Shown in pieces: positions 9,982 through 20,875 of a stretch of 64,000 nucleotides of DNA. A program made the translations under genes and the position numbers. Position 1 is the first letter of the stretch; the number at the start of each line of letters is the position of its first letter. Under the pieces are notes generated by a model. That model did not search any database, had not been told where the DNA came from, and worked only from the letters and a program-made list of their open reading frames with translations. The DNA lies in assembly GCA_018857735.1 (NCBI GenBank), contig JABMCL010003469.1, forward strand, positions 132,001-196,000. Direction: 5' to 3'. This DNA comes from Alviniconcha marisindica. Its lineage: Eukaryota; Mollusca; Gastropoda; Provannidae.

Positions 9982-10835
9982 GTCAGCTGAGAAAATGATT
10001 TTGACTTCTTAACTAGTTTCTGTTCTGTGTGTACATGTGTTTTTTGGGGGTGTTTTTTCCTGGAGTGAGTATCCCCTGGCTCTGCTGTTTGCATAACTGA
10101 AGTGTGCATTTGCTTGTGAGGATTTTCAGAAGAAAAATTATGAAAGAAATGTCACTTGTTAGCTGGTATGATCCAGTATGTAATGCAGTCATAGATGATG
10201 GAACGTGAAAGTAAGATTTATTGTCCCTTTGTTTCTAGGTAGTTTTCTTTGTCATTTTTTTTTTTCATTCTTTTTTCTTGCCTTCCAACTGCCCTTTGTT
10301 TTGTTTTCCTTTGTTTTTTCCCTTGTCTCTTTCTCTCTTCTCTTTGGCATTTCCTTTTTTTTCTTTTCTTCAGTTTTAAATTTGTTGTGCATATGTGTAT
10401 GTGTATCTTTGCTTGTATACTGTCTTACGTTTTTGACACTCTTGTTCCTTCCCCTGAAGGGAGGCTGGGGATGTCTGATGTCCCTCTCCTGTCTGGAATC
10501 TTAGGCTGTCATTTGAGTTCCCCCTTTTTTTAAAGTTTATTGCCTGTCATTTTTTTACCTAGTTGTCTTGCTCTTTCTGTCTTGTCATTTGTTTGCTAAT
10601 GATCCATTCTCCTTTTTTTCAGGTGACCCTGTGGAGTTGATGTTAAAATCCTGTCTGGAATCACAGGGCTGTCATTTGATTCCTTTTCCTATCTCCTCTC
10701 TCATTTTCTGCCTAGTCTCTTTCTCTCTTTTATTTTTCTGCTAATGGTCCATTTTCCTGCTTTTTTCCAGGTGACCCTGTGGGGTTGACAGGTTGTTAAA
10801 ATCCGGTTACTAACTGACTTGTTCCCCTCCACCAG
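9982..10835 (+). repeat. Intron 7: pyrimidine-rich with a duplicated acceptor-like segment
   Basis: From 10440 to 10800 a segment of about 150 nt is present twice, each with ggctgtcatttga, ctaatggtccatt and a ttttttccaggtgaccctgt end (10621 and 10771). The two tcag/ccag sites look like strong acceptors, but the sequence after them is not coding. Confidence 0.65.
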
Positions 10836-11004
10836 GTTACTACTGCCCCAGTGGTACGCAGTACTCCACGCAGTACCGCTGTCCCCGCGGTTCCTTCAGC
10901 AACTACACTGGTCTGCAGGCCAGCTCAGACTGCCAGCCCTGCCCCGGGGGCTACTACTGCGACCAGGAGGCGCAGACCGACTACTCCAAGATCTGTGATG
11001 CTGG
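10836..11004 (+). CDS. Exon 8 (SR0): YYCPSGTQYSTQY and GGYYCDQ
   Basis: Acceptor caccag, donor gtaagc; phase 1 in, phase 2 out. Reads YYCPSGTQYSTQYRC, GSFSNYTGLQASSDC, QPCPGGYYCDQEAQTD, ending KICDAG. The last 30 nt of the exon with its donor are copied repeatedly in intron 8. The expected GLxxPTG is replaced by EAQTDYSK. Confidence 0.9.
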
Positions 11005-11282
11005 GTAAGCTAGCTGGGTATTTAAAGTGGGTAGGGAGAGTTGGTGTTGTGCAGACTGACTACTCCAAGATTTGTGATGCTGGGTAAGCTTGCTGGGTAT
11101 TTAAAGTGGGTAGGGAGAGTTGGTTTTGTGCAGACTGACTACTCCAAAATCTGTGATACTGGGTAAGCTAGCTGGGTATTTTAAGTGGGTAGGGAGAGTT
11201 GGTTTTGTGCAGACCGACTACTCCAAGATTTGTGACGCTGGGTAAACTTGCTGGGTATTTAAAGTGGGTAGAGAGAGTTGGT

Positions 11283-11545
11283 GTTGTAAGTACACATGGT
11301 GCTTAACGTCCACAGAAACCATAAGGCTTTTTAGGGACCGGGGGAAGGGGGTATGGAGGGTGGGGGGAGAAGGAGATTATATACCTATCACTACACTGTC
11401 ACCACTAGAATGACTTCTACATGAAGATGGGCGGCCATGAGAGCCATTTTAATGTTTCATAATTGTGAGGGACAAAGTCACAAGACAGTGTCCACAGACC
11501 ACAACTTTTGAAGAGAAAGGAGAGCTGAAGCAGATTCGAAACTGG
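11283..11545. mobile_element. Dispersed elements B (inverted) and C inside the intron 8 array
   Basis: The first 50 nt are the reverse complement of element B (cttaacgtccacagaaacca). The rest matches 23920-24095 through cactgtcaccac, gggacaaagtcacaag and tttgaagagaaaggagag. Flanks are repeat-array sequence, so the element inserted after the array formed. Confidence 0.7.
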
Positions 11546-11635
11546 TGTTGTGCAGACTGACTACTTTAAGAGCTGTGATCCTTGGTAAGCTTACAGGGTA
11601 TTCGTAGTGGGTAGGGAGAGTTAGTGTTGTCAAAG

Positions 11636-11812
11636 TTCAGGAGCTGTGTGAAAGTTGAGGTGGCCATCCTTCACTCCCCATCCTAATGAGCCTTATGGTT
11701 TCTGTGGACGTAAAGCAACATTGAACCATGCTTATGCACTGGTCACAGTTTGTCCCTAATATGTCAACCCGACATCTGAGGACATTAGCTCTACATCATC
11801 ATCATCGTTAGT
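11636..11812 (+). mobile_element. Dispersed element B, copy 1
   Basis: Shares caggagctgtgtgaaagt, gaggtggccatcct, tggtttctgtggacgtaaag and catgcttNNgcactggtcac with 31433-31612. Ends in an ATC triplet run (catcatcatcatc). Confidence 0.8.
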
Positions 11813-12149
11813 GTTGTGCAGACTGCGCCAGCATCTGTGACCCTGGGTAAGCTTACTGGGTGTTGAAAGAGGGTAGTGAGAGGTGAGTTTGTGCAGGTCA
11901 ACTACACCAAGATCTGTTACCCTGGGTATTTAAAGTGGGTAGGGAGAGTTGTTGTGCAGACTGACTACGCCAAGATCTGTGACCTCAGGTAAGCTTGCAG
12001 GGTATTTTAAGTGGGTAGGGAGAGTTGGTGTTGTGCAGGCCAATTTGATTTGTTTAGATTTTTTTCTTCTAAGTAATGGTAGTCACCTGTGATTTAGATT
12101 TTGAACAAGTCCAAGATCTGTGACACTGACCCACTTCTCTCCCTCCTAG

Positions 12150-12328
12150 GTTTTACTGCAGACAAGGCGCCGAGTCTGGAACACCGACACAGGGCGCTGA
12201 TGCCAACGAATGTCCAGCTGGTCACTACTGCCCGCAACAGACGTCAGAGCCACAGAAATGTCCAGTGGGCACTTACTCCAACATGACCCAGCTGACCGAC
12301 ATTTCCCAGTGCCTTAACTGCACAGCAG
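12150..12328 (+). CDS. Exon 9 (SR0): FYCRQG and GHYCPQQ modules
   Basis: Acceptor cctcctag, donor gtacag; phase 2 in, phase 1 out. Reads FYCRQGAESGTPTQGADANE, CPAGHYCPQQTSEPQKC, GTYSNMTQLTDISQC and LNCTAG. The TPTQGADAxxCP segment matches exons 18, 48 and 59-60, which occupy the same super-repeat position. Confidence 0.92.
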
Positions 12329-13001
12329 GTACAGGCACATGCATTTTGTCAAGGCAGTGACATTCAGCGATGCTTGTTTCCTGTATGTTGGTAGATTTTC
12401 GGGAAGTATTGGATGTCACAAGCTAAGCAATCCCAGCTGGCAGTAAACCTGAAGTCTGGTGCAGATGCGTAGAAATGCCCTTTTTCAATCTGTCTTTTAA
12501 CCTTTTATGCATAACATACTGTGTACCTTAAGTTCAAAAGACTAGCCAGACTAGTCCATTTCATGTCCGGATTGCTGAAAATGATGTGTATGTCAGTCGT
12601 GGGTTTCATAGTGACGTGGAGGGTGACTACTATCTGTTGAAGTTTCTTGGGGGATTTGTTTTGAAATTTACATGCTTAATTTGTTTTGAAGATGGTAGGA
12701 GGCTTGTTACTTTGTTCCAAAGTAAGGTTTTCTGTTCTTGCCTTTGAAACAGTTGCAGTGTTTGTGTGATTGACAGTTGTCCTATTGTATCATTTTAAGA
12801 TAGATTATCTTTCCTCTAGGCATATTTTTTGTTTTTGTGTTTGTGTTATAGATTATCTTTCCTCTTGGCAATTCTTTGTTTGTTTTTGCCTTTGTGCCTG
12901 CAGGTATTTCTCAAGCTCCTCAATACTTGGGCATTCTGAGATGCAAGACATTTGTGTAGTGCTGCCCCATGTTTTGACATGTGCTGTACTTCATGCTGCA
13001 G
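12329..13001 (+). other. Intron 9, mostly featureless
   Basis: No coding signal. A 51-nt duplication at 12799-12903 has agattatctttcctc twice. Confidence 0.65.
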
Positions 13002-13157
13002 GTTATTACTGTGGGGAGCAGAACCTGACGGCACCCAGTGGTCCTTGCCAGGCAGGCTACTACTGCCCAGAATCCTCCGTGTCTGCCACCCAGGTCACCT
13101 GTCCTGCCGGATACTTCTGCAATGGCACAAATGACGTACCTGTCCCCTGTCCCAAAG
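13002..13157 (+). CDS. Exon 10 (SR0): YYCGEQNLTAPSG module
   Basis: Acceptor tgctgcag, donor gtgagc, phase 1-1, 156 nt. Reads YYCGEQNLTAPSGPCQAGYY, CPESSVSATQVTCPAGYFC and NGTNDVPVPCPKG. Two sequons, NLT and NGT. Confidence 0.92.
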
Positions 13158-13469
13158 GTGAGCTGGAGGAGGAAGGGTGCAGGGTGACTGGAAGAAGAAC
13201 TCGGTTTCAGTTGTCAGACACATCATTTAAAAATTACTGCTATTTTGTCTGTCTCCCCCCCCCCCCCCCCCCCCCCCCCCCAACACATACACACACACAT
13301 ACACACACACACACTCCTTCTTCACAAAAGTTTTGTATGGGTGCAGTGGCTGTTGTTGGATGTGCCATTTTTCTTGTGAAAAACTGCCTCATTTTTTTAT
13401 ATTTTTTTTTGTACATTGTTTAGTTTTTCCAGGACTTTGTGGTGATGGGATCTGTATGCTTGTGTGCAG
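13158..13469 (+). repeat. Intron 10 with poly-C and CA tract
   Basis: A C run of more than 20 at 13256-13281 is followed by imperfect CA to 13314. An open frame through this intron is caused by the low-complexity tract. Confidence 0.8.
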
Positions 13470-13583
13470 GCACCTACTCCAACCAGACCAACATGATGGC
13501 GGAGAGTGACTGCGATGACTGTCCTGGTGGCTACTACTGTGAGACTGATGGCCTCACAGCGCCCACGGGGCTCTGTGGAGAAG
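13470..13583 (+). CDS. Exon 11 (SR0): GTYSNQTNMM module
   Basis: Acceptor tgtgcag, donor gtaaga, phase 1-1, 114 nt. Reads GTYSNQTNMMAESDCDDC, PGGYYCETDGLTAPTG and LCGEG, a textbook single module of the family. Confidence 0.92.
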
Positions 13584-14122
13584 GTAAGAACAACGTTTAA
13601 GTCCTCATGGAGCTTTTACGGGGTTGACTGTCCAGTGAGTCTGTGTAACGGGCTGAATGGTTCTGAGCCTGGCCTTCATCTGCTGGAGGTTCACACAGGA
13701 TGGGACCCAGGTTCAACTCTGTCTCATCACAACTTTGTTTTTCTTTTTCTTTTTTATTCTTTCAAAAATCACAATAGCTCATCACAGTTTCAAGTCTGTT
13801 GGGAAAGCAGGACTGAGTGTCTTGCTCCTTGATGGAGGGTCGAAAACATGTTGGACTTTTGTGTTCTGATCACATAATTTTTATGTGAAAGATCCAAGGC
13901 ACTTTGAAATCAAGGAAGAGTTGGGAAGTTTGACTGCCTTGGCAAGTTAATACATAATGAGAGGTGACATTTAAAACAGCACATCCACTTGTTGGGCTGG
14001 CTACTGCTGCTCTCGAGGCTGCTCTTGTGTTCTGCATGAACTGTGATGACTGTCCATCAGCTTCTCTATGCATGTTGTCCCCTGTTCACAAATAAACGAC
14101 GTACATGCTGTATTTTTCACAG
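13584..14122 (+). other. Intron 11, nothing notable
   Basis: T-rich stretch at 13735-13765; no repeats or alternative exons recognised. Confidence 0.65.
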
Positions 14123-14238
14123 GTTATTTCTGCCCCAATGGCTCAGTCTACAAGGAACCGGCATCCAGCTTCTGTCCCATTGGTCACTACTGTCCCACAG
14201 GGGTGTCCCAAGCCCTGCCCTGTCGAAACAACAGCCAC
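14123..14238 (+). CDS. Exon 12 (SR0): GYFCPNGS and GHYCPTG
   Basis: Acceptor tttcacag, donor gtaagt directly after CAC; phase 1 in, phase 0 out. Reads YFCPNGSVYKEPASSFC, PIGHYCPTGVSQALPC and RNNSH. The phase-0 exit is matched by exon 13, and the joined text CRNNSH-VNHTHAINC matches the CSNGTFMNHTMADQC of exon 30. Confidence 0.9.
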
Positions 14239-14765
14239 GTAAGTCGTCAGCTCTGTTTCATGTGAATCACAGTCCAAAATGACTAATGTGGGCATCAAGT
14301 GTGCTAAAATTGTTCCACAAAACACAAGACTTGCCAACTGCAAAATGTCCCTTACAATACAGTCAGTAAGTAACTTGGGGTTGACTGGGTGTAAAACACC
14401 AAGTTATATACTTACTGTATGTGTAAGGGAGATTTTGTAGTTGGTAGGTCTTGAGTTTTGTGAGACTGTTTTAGCACACTTAACGCTCAGAGTAGTCATT
14501 TTATAGAGTACTTTTAATACTTAGATGGTTACTTTATAGAGTCGCCCTGATATAACCGTACTGGTTGACTGGGCGTAAAAGACCAACTTACTTTATAGAG
14601 CATACTGGCTGTTGAGACTTGTGATTGTATAGCATACACTGAATACTGACACATGTGCCTGGTCTGTACAGTAACATGCGCTGTCACTTAGCAGTTTCCT
14701 TGTGCAACACACCGTGATGCTGACAACAAACGTTGGTGTGACTGTTACCTGATCTCTGACACCAG
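14239..14765. repeat. Intron 12 with two TTAC-tail element fragments
   Basis: At 14366-14405 two ends of the element meet head to head (agtaagtaacttgg, gggtgtaaaacaccaagtta). At 14545-14590 a + orientation copy has gccctgatataaccgtactg and gactgggcgtaaaagacc. Rest unremarkable. Confidence 0.65.
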
Positions 14766-15003
14766 GTGAACCACACCCACGCGATCAACTGCTACAACTG
14801 TCCAGCGGGTTACTACTGCGAGCTGGCGGGTCTCAGCATCGTGTGTCCAGCGGGCTACTACTGCCCTGAGGGCACTGGCTTGGACTGGAAGGCGTGTCCA
14901 CGGGGGACGTACAGCGCCACCACAGGCCTTTACGAGGAGACCCAGTGCAACCCCTGTGATGCAGGGAAATACTGCGATGGGGAGCACCTCACTGCCGTGT
15001 CTG
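14766..15003 (+). CDS. Exon 13 (SR1 anchor): GTGLDWKACPRGTY
   Basis: Acceptor acaccag, donor gtgaga; phase 0 in, phase 1 out, 238 nt. Reads VNHTHAINCYNCPAGYYC, ELAGLSIVCPAGYYC, PEGTGLDWKACPRGTY and DAGKYCDGEHLTAVSG. The anchor cysteine codon is at 14895. Exon 22 repeats the GLYxETQC and GKYCxGEHLT text almost exactly. Confidence 0.92.
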
Positions 15004-15178
15004 GTGAGATTGCGCTGTCTGGCGTCTCTAATCTCGCTAGTGTTAATAGCACCTCACTGCCGTGTCTGGTGAGATTGGTCTGTCTGGCATCTCTAATCTT
15101 GCTAGTGTTAATGGCACCTCACTGCTGTGTCTGGTGAGATTGGTTTGTCTGGCGTCTGTAATCTTGCTAATGTTAATG
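14984..15178 (+). repeat. Intron 13 donor array, 65-nt unit, three copies
   Basis: Unit gcacctcactgccgtgtctg|gtgagattg then ctaatctcgctagtgttaat. The first copy is the real exon 13 end; two more perfect gtgaga donors follow at 65-nt spacing. At 15486-15590 a second small array (ttatgtaggatttaagagag, three copies) precedes the acceptor. Confidence 0.93.
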
Positions 15179-15594
15179 ATGTTTCCGAAAACTCATTCTA
15201 GCTGATTTTGCATCTACAGGAGAAATTGGTACCTTTTCACTTTGATTTATCTTTTGTCGCAATGATTGTTCAGTTTTGCAAGGTTTTATCTTGCTGTGCC
15301 ACTGTGAACTGGCCCTTGGCCTGAAAGAATGGAATCTGGGTGTGTGAGCTGATCTGAACTAAAGAAAAAAAGGTTTTAAAAAGTGCAGGCAGCTGGTGAT
15401 TTGTCAAACCTTCCCCCATAATCACTGCATGTACAGAAAAACCCACACTAAAAATGCATTCTTTTAACCTTTTGTGTGTTTTGGTTAATAATGTAGGATT
15501 TAAGAGAGATTTTGATTGGTTATGTAGGATTTAAGAGAGATTTTGATTGGTTATGTAGGATTTGAGAGAGATTTTGTCCGTCATTCCATTTTAG

Positions 15595-15834
15595 GCGATT
15601 GCTCACCTGGTCACTGGTGCCTGTCTGGGGTGGACCGAGCATACCCGGGCCTCAGCAACCAGAGTGTTCCCTTCAACAACACTTGCTACGATGACCGCAT
15701 GGTGGGCACGGGTGGCGTGTGCCCCACAGGTCACTACTGTCCAGGCGGCATCGCCAGCTTCCTCCCTGTGCCCTGTGATAACGGAACATACGCCGATGTG
15801 GAAGGACTGGATACCTGCAAATCGTGCCCTGAAG
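15595..15834 (+). CDS. Exon 14 (SR1): GVDRAYPG and GVCPTGHYCPGG
   Basis: Acceptor attttag, donor gtgaga, phase 1-1, 240 nt. Reads DCSPGHWCLSGVDRAYPG, LSNQSVPFNNTCYDDRMVG, GTGGVCPTGHYCPGG and GTYADVEGLDTCKSCPEG. The GVDRxxPGxSN...GVGGxCPxGHYC arrangement recurs in exons 23, 31-32, 41 and 53-54. Confidence 0.93.
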
Positions 15835-16028
15835 GTGAGAGCAGATTTTAGGCTGGTTTGGTTGCCTGGTTGACTAGTCATCCTGTTTGTGTCAGTTTCT
15901 TCTGTATGTGTCTGTTTCTAGTTTGTCTTCTGTCCATCTGCTTGTGTCTGCAGTCCATCTGCTTGTGTCTGCCTGTCTGCTTTGACCTGTCTTGTTTTGT
16001 CCTCTCTTGTCTGGCTGGCTGTGTGTGT

Positions 16029-16034
<6 letters not shown>

Positions 16035-16103
<69 letters not shown>

Positions 16104-16123
16104 GTGTGTGTGTGTGTGGTGGA

Positions 16124-16174
<51 letters not shown>
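16035..16174. repeat. GA microsatellite in intron 14
   Basis: Two GA blocks separated by a short GT-rich spacer, followed by a G run at 16195-16210 and then the exon 15 acceptor. Confidence 0.96.
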
Positions 16175-16177
<3 letters not shown>

Positions 16178-16262
16178 TTTTTGATGTATTTTTTGGGGGG
16201 GGGGGGGGGCAGTTGGTGGAGAGAAAAAGAACTATTACAGAAACGATTTCAACCATTTTCAG

Positions 16263-16427
16263 GATATTACTGCCCAGTGGCCACAGCCAACTACACAGAC
16301 TACTCCTGTCCTACGGGCCATTACTGCCCCCTGGGGACACAGTGGTGGAACCAGTACCCGTGTGACGCCGGCACTTACAACAACTTGACCGAGCGCACCA
16401 AGCCAGGCGACTGCTTATCTTGCCCTG
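16263..16427 (+). CDS. Exon 15 (SR1): YYCPVATANYTDY and GTYNNLTER
   Basis: Acceptor ttttcag, donor gtcagt, phase 1-1, 165 nt. Reads YYCPVATANYTDYSCPTG, HYCPLGTQWWNQYPC, DAGTYNNLTERTKPGDC and LSCPG. The donor context is copied at 76-nt intervals in intron 15. Confidence 0.92.
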
Positions 16428-16975
16428 GTCAGTGGTCCAGTGTATTTCTTGTGCTCCTTTGTGTGCACATGTCATATTCCTGCCCACTTTGCTCATCATC
16501 ACCGCCCTCTTGTTGTCCCTGCTGTGGTCAGTGGTCCAGTGTCTTTGTAACACTCCTGCCCACTTTGCTCATCATCATCGCCCTCTTGTTGTCCCTGCTG
16601 TGGTCAGTGGCCCAGTGCCTTTGTAACACTCCTGCCCACTTTGCTCATCATCACCGCCCTCTTGTTGTCCCTGCTGTGGTCAGTGGCCCAGTGTCTTTGT
16701 AACACTCCTGCCCACTTTGCTCATCATCACCGCCCTCTTGTTGTCCCAGCTGTGGTCAGTGGCCCAGTGCCTTTGTAACACTCCTGCCCACTTTGCTCAT
16801 CATCACCGCCCTCTTGTTGTCCCTGCTGTGGTCAGTGGCCCAGTGTCTTTGTAACACTCCTGCCCACTTTGCTCATCATCACTGCCCTCTTGTTGTCCCT
16901 GCTGTGGTCAGTGGCCCAGTGTCTTTGTAACACTCCTGCCCACTTTGCTCATCATCACCGCCCTCTTGTCGCTGG
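16428..16975 (+). repeat. Intron 15 donor array, 76-nt unit, seven donors
   Basis: gtcagtgg donors occur at 16428, 16527, 16603, 16679, 16755, 16831 and 16907. Each is preceded by ctgctgtg, close to the exon end tgccctg, and followed by tttgtaacactcctgcccac. The remainder of the intron to 17420 shows nothing further. Confidence 0.94.
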
Positions 16976-17420
16976 GCTTCACACTCTTGTCTCTCCCGCC
17001 TTGTTGCGTTTTGCTGTAAATGATTATTCATTTATATTTTGTCTGTATGTTCAGAGCTGAGGCTGAGTTTATTTCTTACGTTTCTGGCCTTTTCCATCGT
17101 CATATTATTAGCCCACTTACCATGAAATTTCTACTGCAATTTGTGTTTCTCTGTATGTATATGAAAGTATGAATCTTGCATCAAATGCTACACTTACTTA
17201 CTCTGATAATGAGGACATTTTTCAAAAGACATGTCTGAGCACGAAGGGAGTTGTAAGACTGGTTATTTCTGTAGCAGTCATGATCTCTGCTTTCTTGCCT
17301 GAAGTAGTAAAAGAAAACAGAAAGCAAGTTCTGAAAAGCATGATGACAGTTCTCATGGAATTAGCTTTACTGGTTCTCTTATTGCAGCAGTGTGAGAATT
17401 GTACCTGCTCTCTGCTTCAG

Positions 17421-17705
17421 GCGGCAAGTACTGTGGTCAGACAGGCCTGACGGAACCATCAGGGGACTGCAACGCTGGTTACTACTGCAGCGGCAACTCC
17501 TCCACAGCCATGCCCAGTGGCGTTGGCGGTGACCAGTGCCAGACTGGCTATTACTGCCCCGCTGGGGCCTATCAGCCAATCAGGTGCGATCCAGGCAGTT
17601 ACTGCTCAGGCCCTGGTTTGAGCAACACATCGGGGTTGTGCTTACCTGGCTATTTCTGCAGCGGTGGAGCCTACATCCCCAACCCCACTGATGGGAATGT
17701 CACAG
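17421..17705 (+). CDS. Exon 16 (SR1): GKYCGQTGL, GYYCSGNS, GYFCSGGA
   Basis: Acceptor gcttcag, donor gtacag, phase 1-1, 285 nt. Reads GGKYCGQTGLTEPSGDC, NAGYYCSGNSSTAMPSG, VGGDQCQTGYYCPAG, GSYCSGPGLSNTSG and GYFCSGGAYIPNPTDG, ending NVTG. The SGGAYxxNPxDGxxTG text matches the GSAYLANPFDGTTG of exon 56. Confidence 0.93.
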
Positions 17706-18527
17706 GTACAGGCTTTCTCATCATTGTGTGTGTGTCGGTCTTTCCCTATCTCGGCTGGGCTTTGCAGAGCATGGAAGGCTCCATGCTGAACTCTAAGCCC
17801 CGCCTCCCATAGTTATGGTCACACAAGCGTTTGGTCTGACGGCCATGTGATAGTGTGCTGATAGTGGAATGCTTGGTGGCACTGCTGTGTTCCAGCATTC
17901 AAGTAAATATAATTTGCCTCATTTAACTGCAGCTGGTATGTCTTGTCATTAGTGAAGGTGTACCATGACTTGTTTTGAAGGTTGTGTTCTGAATCCACCA
18001 GTCTTTCACTCTGTTGCTAAGCTTTAGCTTGTGGGCCAGATGTTGTGGTCAGTCTTCAGGCTTCTTGCATGGAATATTGCATGTGATGTTCTGATTTTGT
18101 GGAAACTTGTATGAATCACCCTGATATAGTCATTATGGTCGGTTGGGCATTCAAAACCAATTATCTATCTGCTTGTGTGACTGGCACTACAATGACATCC
18201 CAAAGTGCTCTAGTCTTTTGATGGTGTGTTTTTGTGTCTGTGCGAGCTGGGCTGCACAGAGCATCATCTTCACACATCACAGTGTGTCAGTGTATTCATT
18301 GTTGTCCTTTTTGGTTTGTCTGTAGTGTGGTGATGTGAAGTTTCAAAATGATCTCTTTTGTTTGTTTTTTATGTGAAGACCCTTCATTCAGCAGCAAACA
18401 CGGGTCTGTAACTGAAGATAAGGTTTATCTACTGCATTGTGTAATTTGAGAGAATTTGCTCTGCTTGTTAGCTTGCTTGTTTGCTGGTTATTTTTGTTGA
18501 AAGGTTCCTTGCTTTGGTTGATTGCAG
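17706..18527 (+). other. Intron 16, largely featureless
   Basis: A degenerate TTAC-type element fragment (ccctgatatagtcattatgg) lies at 18118-18165. No coding or array signal otherwise. Confidence 0.6.
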
Positions 18528-18983
18528 GTGACATCTGCCCTCAAGGGTCGTATTGTCCACAAGGCAGCCCCTCACCCCTGCTCTGCCCCGCCGGCTACTA
18601 CCTCAACGGCACTGGTAGCGACGACCTAGGCGACTGCGTCACCTGCACAGCTGGGCAGTACTGTGACGGCAGCGCCAACGTTCTCCCTGATGGACCGTGC
18701 TCCCCTGGCTACTACTGCCCTGGGGGTCAAGACTCTCCCAACCCTGTGGGTCTGAACTGCACCCAGGGCCACCACTGCCCCGAGGGAAGCGTGAGCCCAG
18801 TGCGGTGTGCATCAGGGTCCTACCAGGATGAGTTTGGCCAAGCAGAGTGCAAGGCGTGCCCGGCCGGGTATTTCTGCGACAACATCATCGACCCTGTGGT
18901 GTTGTACAACAGCTCGGCCTGTCCTGTGGGCTTCTACTGCCCGGAGAACACCACCACCAGCACCCAGTACCCCTGTCCACCCG
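18528..18983 (+). CDS. Exon 17 (SR1): longest exon, uninterrupted CPQG to GYFCDN block
   Basis: Acceptor gattgcag, donor gtgagt, phase 1-1, 456 nt. Reads GDICPQGSYCPQGSPSP, GYYLNGTGSDDLGDC, TAGQYCDGSANVLPDG, GYYCPGGQDSPNPVG, GSYQDEFGQAECKAC, GYFCDNIIDPVVLYNSS and ENTTTSTQYPCPPG. The same block is split by one or two introns in the other super-repeats, so this copy has either lost introns or kept the older uninterrupted state. Confidence 0.94.
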
Positions 18984-19345
18984 GTGAGTCTTTAATTGTC
19001 CAGAAAACAGCAGCAGCCAGTACCCCTGTCCACCTGGTGAGTGTTTAATTGTCCAGAGAACACCAGTAGCACCCAGTACCCCTGTCCACCTGGTGAGTCT
19101 GTAACTGCCCAGAGAACATCAACACCAGCCAGTACCTCTGGTAAGTCTTGCAGTACCCTTATCCACCTGGTGAGTCTTTAACTGTCCAGAGAACATCACC
19201 ACCAGCCAGTACCCCTGTCCACCTGGTGAGTCTTTGACTGTCCAGAGAACATAACCACCAGCCAGTACCCCTGTCCACCCTGTGAGCCTTTAACTATCCA
19301 GATAATGCCACCACCGGCCAGTACCCCTGTCTGCATGGCGAGTCT
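18942..19345 (+). repeat. Intron 17 donor array, about 60-nt unit, six to seven copies
   Basis: Unit derived from exon 17: agcacccagtacccctgtcc, acccg|gtgagt, ctttaattgtccag. The copied exon text is the QYPCPPG end. Several copies keep gtgagt; the last have gtgagc or gcgagt. Confidence 0.93.
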
Positions 19346-19664
19346 CAATTCAATTCAATGAAAAAAACTTGAATCATCCCACAAGGGAGTCTAACTGTCC
19401 AGGGACGATCAGTATGGTGCATGGTGAGCTGGTTGTTAATCATGGACAAGTAGTGTGCTGCATAGAATTGAGGAGTTCCCTTGTCCATTTGGCGAGTTGC
19501 TTGTTCTGGGGTGACTATAGTACCATGCACAGAGAGGTAAGGAGTGATCATATTGTCTGAGCTCTGTGCTGCTGATGAAGAATTGAAAAAAATTAAAAAA
19601 TTGTTGGGATGTCATTGTAGAAAACAACAGGCACTATAGCTGTTGTGAAGAATTTCAGTATTCT

Positions 19665-19666
<2 letters not shown>

Positions 19667-19710
<44 letters not shown>

Positions 19711-19739
19711 ATGCCCCCCCCCCCCCCCCCCCCCCCCCA
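19667..19739. repeat. GT tract followed by C run
   Basis: GT repeats to 19708 then about 26 C. Sits 150 nt before the exon 18 acceptor. The stretch 19346-19666 holds nothing recognisable. Confidence 0.95.
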
Positions 19740-19896
19740 CCCATACATTGTGGTTTTCTTTATTTACTTTGCTACTTGTAACAAAACATTTGAAAGAAGC
19801 ATTGTGGAGGTTATCTACTGTGTATGTGCAGTTTGACAGAACAGAGTTTGGTCCTTGTATTGTCATTGTTTTTTTCTCCATTCTATTCTATTCTAG

Positions 19897-20244
19897 GAAC
19901 TTACAACAACTTGACCCACCGAACATCCCAGTCAGACTGCGAGCTCTGCCCTGGCGGTGAATACTGCGACCGCTCCGGCCTTGACCTGCCCACAGGGAAA
20001 TGCAGCGCCGGGTATTACTGCACCCAGGGTTCCAACAGCTCCACCCCTTCGCAGGGTCTGGATGCTGACATCTGTCCGCAAGGGTTCTACTGCCCTGAGG
20101 GAACTGCCATGCCACAGTCCTGTCCCCTCGGCACGTACAACTCCGCAGTGGGGCGGCAGAATGTCAGCGAGTGTACAGCGTGTTCCGGTGGTCGGTACTG
20201 CCCGTACTACAATGCCACGTCACCTGGGCCTCTCTGTCAGCCAG
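19897..20244 (+). CDS. Exon 18 (SR1): GTYNNLTHRT to CQPG
   Basis: Acceptor attctag, donor gtgaga, phase 1-1, 348 nt. Reads GTYNNLTHRTSQSDCELC, GGEYCDRSGLDLPTGKC, GYYCTQGSNSSTPSQG, LDADICPQGFYCPEG, GTYNSAVGRQNVSEC and GGRYCPYYNATSPGP. Equivalent to exons 8-10 of SR0 and 27-28 of SR2. Confidence 0.94.
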
Positions 20245-20580
20245 GTGAGACCTTAATCACTTTGTGTGTCACAAGCTTTTGAAACTGTTGACTTGGTGAG
20301 TAAGACGGTGACAAGCTATTGGCTTGGTTGATGAGACAGTGATAAGTTGCTGACTTGATGGGTTGGATGGTGACAAGTCATTGACATGATGGGTGAGATG
20401 GTGATAAGCTGCTGACTTGGTGGATGAGATGGTGATGAGCTGTTGGTGGGTGAGATGATGTCATTGACTTTGTAGGTGAGACAGTGATAAGATGTTGATG
20501 TGGTGGGTGAGATAGTGACAAGTCATTGACTTGGTGGGTGAGACGGTGATAAGTCATTGACTTGGTGGGTGAGAGACCAC
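20245..20580 (+). repeat. Intron 18 donor-proximal minisatellite
   Basis: Irregular units such as gacttggtgggtgagacggt and gacaagtcattgac. Many contain ggtgaga, like the real donor ccag|gtgagacc, so it may be donor-seeded but is too diverged to be sure. Confidence 0.75.
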
Positions 20581-20875
20581 CCCTCTTAGACCAAAGTTTT
20601 TAAAACTTCCCTTCATAATTGCAGGTAAACAAACTCCTTACCAACGACACCTTTCAAGATCACTTGTGCTTGGTTCTGCTGTATTTGATGTGGTGATAAA
20701 TTGTTGACCTGGGGTGATACTGCAATCTGCTGTTGGCTTGGTGCCTGAAGACTAGCAACATCGCTTTTCATAATGCTTTCTTCTTATCACAACAAGTTGA
20801 TATCAATCAGTTCTTTGGCAAGAGGTGAAGGGGTAAAAGCTTCCAGACCTAACAAAAAACCTGCTGTGTTCGCAG

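Larger units (their letters stand above)
10974..12060 (+). repeat. Intron 8 donor array, about 78-nt unit, interrupted by insertions
   Basis: Units contain cagactgactactccaaga, tctgtgatgctgg|gtaagc and tatttaaagtgggtagggag. Clean copies run to 11282; later ones lie at about 11546, 11815, 11895 and 11955. The array is split by dispersed elements at 11283-11545 and 11636-11812. Confidence 0.92.

Noticed and set aside
12770..13423. 217-residue open frame including exon 10
   Set aside because: Only the 13002-13157 part is exon. The flanks run through intron sequence, a poly-C tract and a CA tract, and good splice sites bound the exon.
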